NCBI GenBank assembly: GCA_020536535.1 | Contig: JAHLWZ010000873.1 | Coordinates: forward strand, 1 to 63,947 | Direction: 5' to 3' | DNA length: 63,947 nucleotides | Source of the DNA: Pelomyxa schiedti | Taxonomy: Eukaryota > Evosea > Pelobiontida > Pelomyxidae | In this document: positions 37,077 through 46,773 of the stretch, in pieces | Position numbering within the stretch: position 1 is the first letter of the stretch | How the letters are laid out: the number at the start of each line of letters is the position of its first letter | The notes under the pieces: generated by a model | Database searches by the model: none | What the model saw: the letters and a program-made list of their open reading frames with translations, nothing else | Told to the model about the DNA's origin: nothing | Made by a program: the position numbers and the translations under genes

Positions 37077-37127
37077 ACACTGTCTGTCATACATAGAAAA
37101 TCCACATTTGACTTTTTTGTAAAGAAA

Positions 37128-37133
37128 AATAAA
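37128..37133 (+). promoter_or_regulatory. candidate polyadenylation signal AATAAA
   Basis: AATAAA lies 52 bp past the CUE gene stop in an A/T-rich stretch. The position is right for a polyadenylation signal; whether this organism uses the hexamer is not known from the window. Confidence 0.35.
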
Positions 37134-37225
37134 GTGGTGTTTACATTGAGACAAAAGTAAAAATATTTGTGTTTTTAAGCTTCGTTTCTTTTTACAATGC
37201 ACAAACCGGAGTGCCGAAAGAACCA

Positions 37226-37953
37226 TTAGGCAACCTTTTTCCAATTGTTAAAAGAGTGTGAATGAAGAACGGAGAGTACATACTGAAATTGGGACAATAA
37301 CCAGCACAAGCCCAGTCAGTGCTAACAGTACACCAACGGTAATCACAACAACACGCACAATACCGCCTCCGCCTCCCCCTCCTCCATCACTATGATCGGA
37401 TTCCACCTTGAATTTCTTCCTTGTGAGGCGCTCTAAGTTTTCAGCCACAGTGTCTTGGGAGTCAGATTGATTATACTGGCGTAGCTGCTCCCGCACTTTC
37501 TTGATCCAAGCGGCGGGTATCTGGTGCTTGTTGACAACGTACTGCAGTGAATTGTGATCCATAAGGAGCACAAAACAGTCCTGCACCTCCCTATCCAGCA
37601 TGGTATAACTGCACAAAGCCAAAGAATCACGGTTTAATGAACACGCTAAGGTGAAAATGAAGAAAAGTACATAGAAGTGAAAGCAGAGGAATTCTCCTCT
37701 TCACATGCGATCAAGAACACTGTGAATTCTTGAACAAAAGGGAAAAGAAAAAGCATTCATACATACACGTGGTCTTTGATTTTGGTCTCTTGTCGTTTCG
37801 AAACTGCGCGTCGGCATTAGATCCAAACGCAGCAATTCCCTCGTGACCGTGTTTGTACACATAGACGCAATCGAAACCAGCCAAATCGTGCAGCGCATCC
37901 TCGAAATACCCACGCAAAGTCGGGTCGTCACAATACACCGTAATACCCGCCAT
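37226..37953 (-). CDS. unrecognised protein with C-terminal membrane anchor
   Basis: ATG at 37953 (MAGITVYCDDPTLRGYFEDA). Exon 1 continues with LHDLAGFDCVYVYKHGHEGI and ends near 37768. After a roughly 150-nt intron, exon 2 has YTMLDREVQDCFVLLMDHNS, IPAAWIKKVREQLRQYNQSD, a Lys/Arg-rich stretch, eight Gly in a row, and a hydrophobic segment VVVITVGVLLALTGLVLVIV. A last intron leads to a short end (PISVA) with the stop at 37226. The shape is a small cytosolic domain, flexible glycine linker and tail anchor. I do not recognise the family. It is divergent from uL15, about 350 bp apart. Confidence 0.6.
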
Positions 37954-38304
37954 ACACGCTTCCTCTCCCGCTCAAATCTCTCAGATCTCAAGATCTCTCG
38001 GGGCCCTTGTGCCTTGGTGTTCTTTATTGATTTGTTTTCGGGTTGTGTATCGGTTGGGGCGTCGTCTCCGTTTCGATTAGAAAGTTAGAGGAAAGTGACA
38101 TCAGATCTCATGGGCTATCAGTCCAAAAGACTGAGACTGCATAGGACAGATTCGATTCAGTTGAGGAAAATTACGTCACCTGTTATTAAATCTTTTTTTT
38201 TTTGCCCGAGGTGATAGAGCTATCACAATTTTTTTTTCTTTCGTTCCGGAACACCTTTCATCCCCTACTGCCGTCAGAGCAGCTCGTGTCCGAGTAGTGC
38301 AAAA
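37954..38304. other. divergent intergenic region (tail-anchored protein / uL15)
   Basis: About 350 bp with no open frame of note. It should carry promoters for both flanking genes. A hairpin-like run (GGCTATCAGTCCAAAAGACTG, 38111-38131) and an A/T stretch are present, but no tRNA folds from it. A pyrimidine-rich repeat (TCGTATCGTATCGTATCGTT) lies just downstream, within the first uL15 intron at about 38380-38400. Confidence 0.4.
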
Positions 38305-39091
38305 ATGGTGTGTCGCGGTGTCGTTTGTGAGATCTGTGCTTGAAGTTTCGTTCTCGCGGTTTTTTGTTTTTTTCACACTCGTATCGTATCGTATCGTTTC
38401 GTTTCGTGACCGTTGTCGTTTTGTGCCGAGGTTATCGTGTACCTGTTTTTTTGACAGTTTGTAGGTCTCCCGCAAGAAGAAGACAAGAAAGGACAGAGGC
38501 CATGTGTGTATGGGTCACGGACGTGTTGGTATGCATTTATACTGCAACACAAGACAGCGTTTTTGGGTTAATTGGAATGTATAGGCAAGCACCGCAAACA
38601 CGCAGGAGGTCGCGGTAACGCCGGTGGTCAGCACCATCACCGAACACTCTTCGACAAATAGTATGTTTTATGCTTCCCTCCTAGCCCTACTGACTCTTTT
38701 TTTTTCCCCCTTTTTTGCTTATGTTTCACACAAGCCACCCCGGATATTTCGGAAAGGTTGGTATGAGATTTTTCCATTGGACCGCCAACAACAACTTCCG
38801 ACCACACATCAACGTGGAAGCATTGTGGACACTTATCCCGGAAACTGTACGCAAGGGATACAAGAAGGGTGACCCCGTCCCAGTCCTCGACGTTACATCG
38901 AAGGTACACCTAAAATCTGACAATCAATATCTGCTTTACGGGGTTATGTAACTTCTTTCCAGGGATACTTCAAAGTTTTGGGCAAAGGAAAACTCCCCAA
39001 GCAACCCCTCATCGTCAGAGCCAAGTTCTTCTCCCGCAAAGCCGAGCTCAAAATCAAGAAGGCCGGAGGATGTTGTGTTCTGACCGCATAA
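38305..39091 (+). CDS. RPL27A: ribosomal protein uL15 (L27a)
   Basis: The start ATG at 38305 stands alone before an intron (38308-38464). The next exon reads [20 protein letters not shown], then after an intron [20 protein letters not shown], after another [20 protein letters not shown] and [20 protein letters not shown], and finally [20 protein letters not shown], ending [10 protein letters not shown]. This is a complete eukaryotic uL15, a structural protein of the 60S subunit. An intron right at the start codon is common in ribosomal protein genes. Its 3' end is copied at 36139-36222. Confidence 0.95.
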
Positions 39092-39298
39092 GATATACTT
39101 TCCTTTTTGTCTTTTTTTTCTTGCCTTCCTTGCTACACCCAATCAATCACCCCACCCCTCTGGAAACCAGAACAAAGTTTTTTTTTCTCCAAACTCTTTC
39201 CCCAAACCCAGTCCCTGTTGCACGGCAACAGTTGTTGTGGAACACCAAACAAGACGAACTGTGGCCGTTCAAGGGACACACCCGCAGCATCTCAGATA

Positions 39299-40975
39299 AT
39301 GGACCGAGGGATGGCGCCGGGGGTCGGGGTGGTTGGGCTGCACGAGGGCGCTACGATGGTAGTTGCTCTGGCGTCGGGGAGGGTGCCTCCGCGGTCGGCG
39401 GTGCTCGCGGCGGCGTGCGACCCAGACCCGGGCAAGGTGGCGGCCGCGGCGAGGGCTGCGGCGCGGGCTGCCCGCGGCGACGACGCGGCGGCCGTGGATG
39501 GGGCCAGGAGCGAGGCCAGGGCGAGGCGCGAGAGGGCCGCGAGGTCGGCGGGGCGCCGTGTCAACTGGACAACCTCGTACAGTTCCCTTATTGCCTATTA
39601 TAAACAAGGAACTGTATATCTTGTATACCTATTTTTCCTTGCACTTTGCCAATGAAAATAAAACTCACAACACCAACACTTGGTATAGGTATGAGGAGAT
39701 GTTGCGTGATGAACGAGTTCAAATTGTGGCTATATACACACCTGATCATATGCATGCTCAGCACATCGTTCAGGCATTTGCAGCAGGAAAACATGTATAG
39801 CTAGTTGTAGGAAATGGATGGAAGTTAATCGTGAAAACAATAATAAATAAAAGGTTGTATGCGCAAAGCCACTTGTCAACTCTGTAGAGGGAGCAAGGAA
39901 ACTTGTTGCACTTCTCGATCATCCAAGCTGCAAACTTCTCGTTGGACAAAGTACCAGATTCTTTGAACCTTTTCAAGTACTTTCCATTTCTTTTCCTCAC
40001 ATGAATCACCTTTTTACAGCGACAACGTCGAGCGTGAGTGCTAGTGTTTCATTTGGCGTTTGTCAAACACTGGAACAGGTTCGAAAGTGGTCACCTTGGA
40101 GAGATTGAAATGATTGACGCCCATTACATCCACAGAATGGATTGGTTTTATGAAAAATCCGATTGGTCTAAATCAAAGAATTTTGATTGGGTAAGAACCA
40201 ACCATTAAGAGCCTTCAACACTTACCAGAAAAAAGGTGTTTGGGGGGCTTTCACACCCTCTTGATCTCGTGTGCTGGTATATTGGCAAGATAAAAGAGGT
40301 GTCAGCAGTAGCTTCAAAATCTCACCTTGCCAAGAAATACGGTGTCGAAACAAAAGATGTACTTTCGTCCTTCCAGCCCCACACCTTGTTGGCAACTCAC
40401 TACTTAGATCTATGTGGCACATCTTGTCAGTTTCCAAGGCAAAATTGCTCGAGTTATGGGCCATTATGGTCTTAAAGAGCTTCCCTCAGCACGAAACTCC
40501 ATCGAATGTGTTATATATGGATCCCGTAATACAAGCATGGCCCAGTACCATGGTATCGTTAAACCTCTTTCTCCTCAGAATTGACCACTTGAATAACAGA
40601 TATGGGTTATTATTATACACAGGATGACGGCACGGAAGTGAAAGAGGACCCACTCTACGAAAAGCGGAGCTTCTACTTTAACAATGAGGTTGGCCTCCTT
40701 GTAAAGCTCTGAAACCAACTAATTGGTGATTCCCACCTTTCCAAAACCTCCAGGTTCATGGGATGCACTATGGGGAATTTGCCAACTATGTAGACTATTT
40801 TTCCAAGTTCCTTCAGAATCCCTCAGAAAGTGGCTACTCCCCCAACCTTCGGGAAGGATTGGAATTGTTCTGTGTGATGGAGGCACTAAGATGTTCTGCC
40901 AACAATGCAGGTACCGTTGTTCAGGTGGACAAAATTCGTTGTGATATTGGCTTGAAAACTGTATCCCGTTTGTAG
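39299..40975 (+). CDS. Gfo/Idh/MocA-family NAD(P)-dependent oxidoreductase
   Basis: ATG at 39299. The first exon is extremely GC-rich (about three quarters G+C over 39300-39560) and Ala/Arg-rich, with APGVGVVGLHEGATMVVALA at the nucleotide-binding end. Later exons: ERVQIVAIYTPDHMHAQHIV, AFAAGKHV, CAKPLVNSVEGARKLVALLD (the EKP-type motif reads AKP), LVGQSTRFFEPF, GGLSHPLDLVCWYIG, IARVMGHYGLKELPSARNSI, VHGMHYGEFANYVDYFSKFL and GLELFCVMEALRCSANNAGT. The family reduces or oxidises sugars, inositols and related compounds; the substrate cannot be read off. One splice near 40559 is not resolved in frame. It converges on a PfkB sugar kinase 48 bp away. Confidence 0.8.
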
Positions 40976-41023
40976 TGTAAAGAAAAGAAAACTGACTTTC
41001 TTTGTATTTTTGGTAATGGGTTC

Positions 41024-42626
41024 TTATAACATTAGTGATGTGAAGGAGGGCAGTGGTGGTATTGTTGGCAGTGTAGGTATTGTGGAAAGGAGTTCGTCCA
41101 TTGTCTTGGATTGGCCAATAATTCGGTAGTATGCACAAGAATGCGCCAGTTGGAGGATTTGCTTAATGCTGAGGTTTTTCTCCTTCTTAAGGACCATTCC
41201 TGCGATAAGCCCACCTATTTCTTTGGTAAGTAATTTTCTACAAGAAAGTGTTGAAAGTATACCAAAGAACGAGTCGCCAGCCCCCGTGGTATTTGGTTTG
41301 GAAGAAGAATCAACTACAAAAGAAGGGCAGAAAAATATAGCACCAGGAGAGAATAATTCTGTGGCTTCGATGTGTAACAACGAACTCAAATGCTGAATTT
41401 GAGCTGGATTTTGTGTCACAAATACAACAACACCATATTTTCCAAGTGTGATACACACAACAGTAGCTCCCATCTGAGCATGGTTAATGTAATGAAAGAA
41501 ATGAGATTCTTCATGCCTTCAATAGATCAAATGCACTTTTTTCCACCCACTCACGGGTCATTAATTCTTGAGGATTCTCGGATACCTTCACGAATTCTGC
41601 ATGTCTGTGGCAAATGTGTGCTGCCTCTTCTATGTTGGCATGGAAAACATCCTTTACAGTGTAAAAGAGCGGCATTCTGAAAATAGCAGACTTACAGTCC
41701 ACGGCATAACTGGTTCAATTACACCAGGATCGCCATTTGCTCCGTTGACATCAAAACTAGTGATTAAACCACTAGCTCTTGCTGACCGGAGTAACTCTGC
41801 TAGGTTTTCCCCTCGCAGAGATTTGGTTAGGTGGGGATACCCGTAATGAAACCACTGGTAGCTTCTCAAATCAAAGCCTGACTGTTTATGTTAAGAACTC
41901 TTCACGGCTTGTATCTTATTAACTTAAAATTTATTTTAATTTTGATTGTCGATACATCTGCTGGTGGGAACATATTGTACTGATCGAGAATAGCAACTGT
42001 TCCAGGACAGAAATATGCCCCTCGTCTGCCATCCTTGTAAATTGGCAAAGTGCTCAGTGCTGTATTTACCTTGTTTGTAAAAGTGGAGAACAGTTAACAA
42101 CAAAAGGGAGTCTGCGAAACCAGGACATACATGGTGATTTGTCTGAACCCAATGAGTGTTGATTCCTTCTGAGTTCCACTGGTCCAGCAACATTTTGCCG
42201 TGTGGATCGTCTCCAAGCACAGTAATGGCATCAACTTCCACTCCTAAAGAAAACAAGGAAAAGCATAATATTAGCATTGGATGGTAACCAAAGTGCTGCA
42301 GGAAAGAATGGATTACAAAAAGGCACACCAAGAGCTGCCAACACCTTCCCAGTATTTGACACACTGCCACCAGCCGTCCACTGGACAGAATCAACAAAAC
42401 CTATACTATACAAACCCAATTAAACCCCAGCCAAATATAACATAAAAAGTTACAGCCAAATATAACATAAAAAGTTAGTTTACTACGTATCAAGAAAGAA
42501 ACGAACCCACCTCTCAGGAGTCTGGAGAATATCAGAACCACGTAGCATTAGATCCACACAAGCCAACCCTGCCGAAACCACTCGCGGTCGTGGTCGCCCC
42601 CTCCTCGAACTCTCAGTCTCCGTCAT
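41024..42626 (-). CDS. PfkB-family carbohydrate kinase
   Basis: Likely start at the ATG at 42626 (MTETESSRRGRPRPRVVSAG), leading into LACVDLMLRGSDILQTPER. Later exons: SVQWTAGGSVSNTGKVLAAL (PfkB signature 1), VEVDAITVLGDDPHGKMLLD, NSEGINTHWVQTNHH, and near the end PNTTGAGDSFFGILS, the PfkB signature 2 with the catalytic Asp. The family phosphorylates ribose, fructose, adenosine and similar substrates; which one is unknown. An intron holds a 25-nt tandem duplication (42429-42478). The start overlaps the end of the upstream gene on the same strand by about 14 nt. Confidence 0.8.
42429..42478. repeat. 25-nt direct tandem duplication in a PfkB intron
   Basis: AGCCAAATATAACATAAAAA plus GTTAC is repeated at once as the same 20 bases plus GTTAG. 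Both copies lie in an intron. Confidence 0.9.
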
Positions 42627-43122
42627 TGGTGACAGTACTCCCCTGCGTGCCCACTTGTTGAATCGTCGAAAAGTTCCCTCTTTGCTTCGTGGAAGAGGGA
42701 ACCCAGTCCTCAGGTTCTTCCTCATCAAATGGTCCCTCCCCAAAATCAGAGGAATGGTGACTGACTCCAATGTAGTTCTGTTGTTGATGCTGGTGGTTGC
42801 CCAGTGGGAACAAAAATTGCCTCGCATTCAAAGGCCGTGTTACCCTTTGGGGCTTTCCATTTTGGTTTGGAGGCGCCCAAGCTCTTATTAAAACACATTT
42901 ATTTGAGTTGCCTTGGGTGTTTGTCTTGCAGTCTTCACGTAGGACACCTGCACCATCACATGAGATGCTGCCTCATCAGGGAGTTGGATGGCGCTCATTG
43001 GTAGGCATTTGTTGGCCGTTCATTGGCGCCACAACACCTGCCGAGTTCAAAAAATGCTGTGAAAGTGATGAATCCAAAATCGAGAGAGTTGACGTGACTG
43101 CCCCAGATGTGCCTGCAACCAT
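42613..43122 (-). CDS. small unrecognised protein
   Basis: A candidate start at 43122 gives MVAGTSGAVTSTLSILDSSL. The last exon is clearly coding: PPNQNGKPQRVTRPLNARQF, FLFPLGNHQHQQQNYIGVSH, then an acidic run FDEEEPEDWVPSSTK, and it ends STVTNDGD with the stop at 42613. The exon joins in the middle (around 42900-43020) are not solved; an open frame with HVMVQVSYVKTARQTPKATQ lies there. No family recognised. The stop codon lies just inside the start of the PfkB gene on the same strand. Confidence 0.4.
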
Positions 43123-43384
43123 CAGGCGTAATCCAACTGTTTGTTTTTGGGTTCCAAGTTAGTGTTGGACAGTAAACTACACAAAATAATTTCACGTAAG
43201 CACTGGGCCAGTGAGCTGGCCACCTATCCCACGTAGCAAGTCTGACTCATGTATTTGTGATCTGAGGTGAGTATGGAGAACCAACCAGACTTATGGTTAC
43301 GGCAGCGGCGCATTTACTGTGTCAACGTGCATTTTTTCCATTTCAAAAAAAACATATGGCGGCGAGAGTGCAAAATCTTTAAAA

Positions 43385-45123
43385 ATGAACATGGGGAGGT
43401 GCCGTCGTAAGTGGGTGCTGTTTTTGTTTTTGTTCGTCTCTATCCAGGCTTTACTTTTCATTTTCACTGTTGAATGGTATCAAGCGCACCCCTTTTTTTC
43501 TTTTTACCTCTAACAAAACCAAGGGCTTTTTGGGGTCAAAATAACTTTGCACCTGCTAGTCCTAGTAGAGAAATTATTGGTGCAAATGCTTCCGTTAATG
43601 GTGTTCACAACATTGCGAAAAAGGAGCCCAATGCCAACGAGGGTCTCCTCTCAGTCGAGGTGACCTCTTCAGCGCACTCTGAAGCCAGTTGCATTGTGGA
43701 CTCACGTGAAATATGTCACTCCATGGATGTGGTCTACACTTGGGTCAATGGGACCGACCAGAATCATGTCGACCTCTTGAGTGTAATACTTCACATTTTT
43801 ACTGGAAACTTATGATTTGGGCCTTAACTAGAAATTCACTAGCAATTTCCATAGCAGTAGATATAGGGATTATGGTTTCCGACAGTGCATTTACCATTAC
43901 TCTCCATTCCCACTTTTGATAGGTGTTCTTCGATACTCCATGCGATCTGTGGAGGCCTTTTTACCCTGGGTAAGGAATATTGTTGTGGTTACAGATGGAC
44001 AAGTATGTCCTTTGTCCACTTGAACCAAAAAATTAAAACAAATACTTCAGGTTCCCATTTGGTTGAACCTGTCAGCTCCAAATTTACGTTTGATCACACA
44101 TTCTCAGGTATTCTGATGCAGTTCCGTGCGTTCCTTATAATAAAGCAGATATTTCCTAGTACACATTATCTTCCTACGTTCAACAGCAAAGCAATTGAAG
44201 CCAACCTCTACAATATTCCAGAAATATCCCCTTGCTTTTTATATTGTAACGACGACATGTTCATTTCCAAAGCCACTGATCTCGACATGTAACCGTTCCC
44301 AATTCGAACTACTAATTAATACAGATTTTTAGGTTCATTAACCCTCTTTCCGGAGCCATACAAGTACACACATCATCACACTATCATGCTCCTATGGTCT
44401 CAAAACTGGAAAAATCACTGTGGCATCGAAGTATAGCATATTCTAACGAAGTCTTCAACAAGTACGCCATTTTTTCGTGGTATCCCTAAGTGCTCTCACA
44501 GGAAATATCACGCGCAGTCCTTTGAAGTTGTGAGTCATCCCTACCCTTCACATATCTGTTATTTCTTCAGGAAAGATGTATCGAACATGTAGAAAAAATG
44601 AGTCATTTCGATTGACACAGGTGAAGATATTACAAAAGATACACAAATACTGGGAAGAAGAATACTATGAACTGATGGCTCACCGGTTTCGCACTGACAG
44701 TGACATTTCTACCACTTTCTTGCATGCAAATGCACTTGCCCCACCCCGCCTTGGGTCATACCTAACTTCAAGAGCAGGTTGCTCTCGAGGAATGCGGTGG
44801 TGAAGAAACGCATGATGGAGGACTCTATGGCACATGGACAACAAATTTAACAGAAAATCAGGAGTTCTGGGATTCAGTCAGCCTAAATTTCACAACACAC
44901 AAAAACTCTAATGCCTCCAAAACAAAACAAAAAAACCACAAAATAGATTTGGGAAGATGAAACCACCATCCCCAATGTCGTGTGCCTTAATGATGCTCTT
45001 GGAACTGACCCCTCACCTGAGGACTTGGACCAGGCAACCAACCAACTCGATACCCTGATGAGCACAATCTTCCCTTACCCATCTGCATTTGAGTCTATTG
45101 AGCCAGAACAAGACACGATGTAA
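43385..45123 (+). CDS. Stealth-family sugar-phosphate transferase (GNPTAB-like)
   Basis: ATG at 43385 gives MNMGRCRRKWVLFLFLFVSI, a type II signal anchor. Conserved Stealth regions follow: CHSMDVVYTWVNGTD (CR1); RYSMRSVEAFLPWVRNIVVV and VPIWLNLS (CR2); FNSKAIEANLYNIPEISPCF with YCNDDMF; and IPNVVCLNDALG near the C-terminus (CR4). The human relative GNPTAB puts N-acetylglucosamine-1-phosphate on mannose of lysosomal enzymes in the Golgi; protist and bacterial members make phosphate-linked glycans. It may tag lysosomal hydrolases or surface glycans here. At least seven short introns. It ends 34 bp before the convergent NifS gene. Confidence 0.82.
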
Positions 45124-45157
45124 TTTGAAAGGACTCTAATACAATCCAATACTTTTT

Positions 45158-46653
45158 TTACAAACCAAAACCTGATATTTCTCTTAGTCTCGTTACTGCC
45201 TTTACAACCACTCCTACCACATAGTCCACCTCTTCAAGGGTTGTGAAGTGACTCAGACTGAACCGGACCCCAGTGTGTGCCAGTTCAGCAGCACCCGCTG
45301 ATGCCCCGTCGCTGTTGGTTGCTGCAGACACCATTGTGGAAAGAGCCTTGAGGGCTGGGCTGGCTTCAAGAGACTCTGATGCACATGCACTTCCGGTTGA
45401 TGCCGCAACACCATTGGTGTCCAAGTCCCACAGCAATGCCTCGCCTTCAACACCACGGAAGGCTATCAGAGAGGTATTTGGTGTGCGGAGGTGCCGAGAA
45501 CCCACGGCATGGGTATGGGGAACTTGTGCCAAAATGGCATCCTCAAGCCTGTCACGCAGTGTCCGCACATGATGGCTTTCAACTCCTGACTGAACTCTAG
45601 CATTTGCTAAAGCCAGTGCCACCCCAAGTCCCACCACTCCAGGAACATTGATAGTTCCAGAGCGTAGACCGCCCATCTGCTCACCGCCATGAAACAATGG
45701 CGGCGATAGCATAGTGAAGTCTCTAGCATAAAGGGCACCCACTCCAGTTGGGCCATGAAATTTATGTGCAGAGAGTGTCAGGAAATCCACTCCGGTACGT
45801 GACACATTCACAGGCAATTTCCCAACTGCTTGAGTTGCATCTGTGTGGAATAGCCCGCCTGCACCTCTTACCATATTAGCTAGGTCTGCAACAGGATTAA
45901 TGAGGCCCGTTTCATTGTTTGCCCACATTATAGATACCAGCGCAACCCTTTCAGGGTGCATGTTTTTTTTTAGAATATCTAAAAAGAAAAACTGAGTCAA
46001 GAAGAGAGGAAACCAGTGCGTACCAGGTGTTACTATCCCCTCGCTGTTTACTGGCAATCTGACAACTTCAACCCCAGGTTGGGTAGAGAGCCAATCAAAT
46101 GCGCGTGCCACAGAAGGGTGTTCAACCTGCGATGTGATGTACTGATTCCTTTTTGGTGCCCGCTTTTTTGGAGCCTCGACTGCAGAAGCTAATACAGGGG
46201 ACACATTTGATAACCTCCAGTATGTACTCTGAAGTGTGTTATAAATAAAACAAGGGCCCTAATAATGATTTATGAAATGCGCTTGTCGTGCCTATAAAGT
46301 ACACAATGCACAAGCGTGCAATTAACAAATATACGCATGCACACTTTTATGACGTGGTTGTTGCCTTCGGTGGAGCCACTGTTAAACAACACAGTTGCCC
46401 TCTTCACAGCCGAGTCCACGCCCAGCGCCTTCCTCGCCGCCGCCGACGCCTCCACCACTGCCGAGTGTGCAGCCCTCCCAAACCCGTGCAGCGAGTTGGC
46501 GTTACCATACGCCGGAACGGCGCCGATGTCGCCGGTGCTGAGATCTTTGCTGTTGTTGCCCGTCTTCACAGGGAACATGAACGGCATCATTGCCTTCGAC
46601 ACAGCAGGATCTACCATCGTAGTAGCGTTGTTGTCCATATACACCCGCATCAT
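45158..46653 (-). CDS. nifS: NIF-type cysteine desulfurase (NifS), split by introns
   Basis: Starts MMRVYMDNNATTMVDPAVSK at 46653, with no targeting presequence. Pyridoxal-phosphate enzyme motifs: ALVSIMWANNETGLINPVAD, GLFHTDATQAVGKLPVNV, LSAHKFHGPTGVGALY (Schiff-base Lys), PLFHGGEQMGGLRSGT, and ALLWDLDTNGVAASTGSACA with the catalytic Cys in the GSACASE loop. These blocks, especially EGEALLWDL and RLREISGFGL at the end, look like NifS of epsilonproteobacteria rather than mitochondrial IscS/NFS1. It takes sulfur from cysteine for iron-sulfur clusters, with NifU as scaffold. Two or three introns show it is nuclear, not contamination. A short insert (GNNSKDLSTGDIGAVPA) precedes YGNANSLHGFG. Confidence 0.93.
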
Positions 46654-46773
46654 TCTCGGAGGCTTGCCTGTTTTTTTTTTTTTTACTGAAAGTGCCTCGC
46701 GTTTTTCCCTCAGCTTTCACAGTGAGAAAATCGCTGAAACGACAAAGAAACAACACGTTAAGGTACCCAATCA

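Noticed and set aside
38085-38165. tRNA-like stretch with AGATTCGATTCAG
   Set aside because: No acceptor stem or complete cloverleaf can be folded around it.
42655-43162. Plus-strand frames over the PfkB start
   Set aside because: They mirror clearly coding minus-strand exons and show no domain.
45158-46653. Bacterial contamination as the source of NifS (and of NadA at 31182-33387)
   Set aside because: Both genes are split by spliceosomal introns and lie among ordinary eukaryotic genes.
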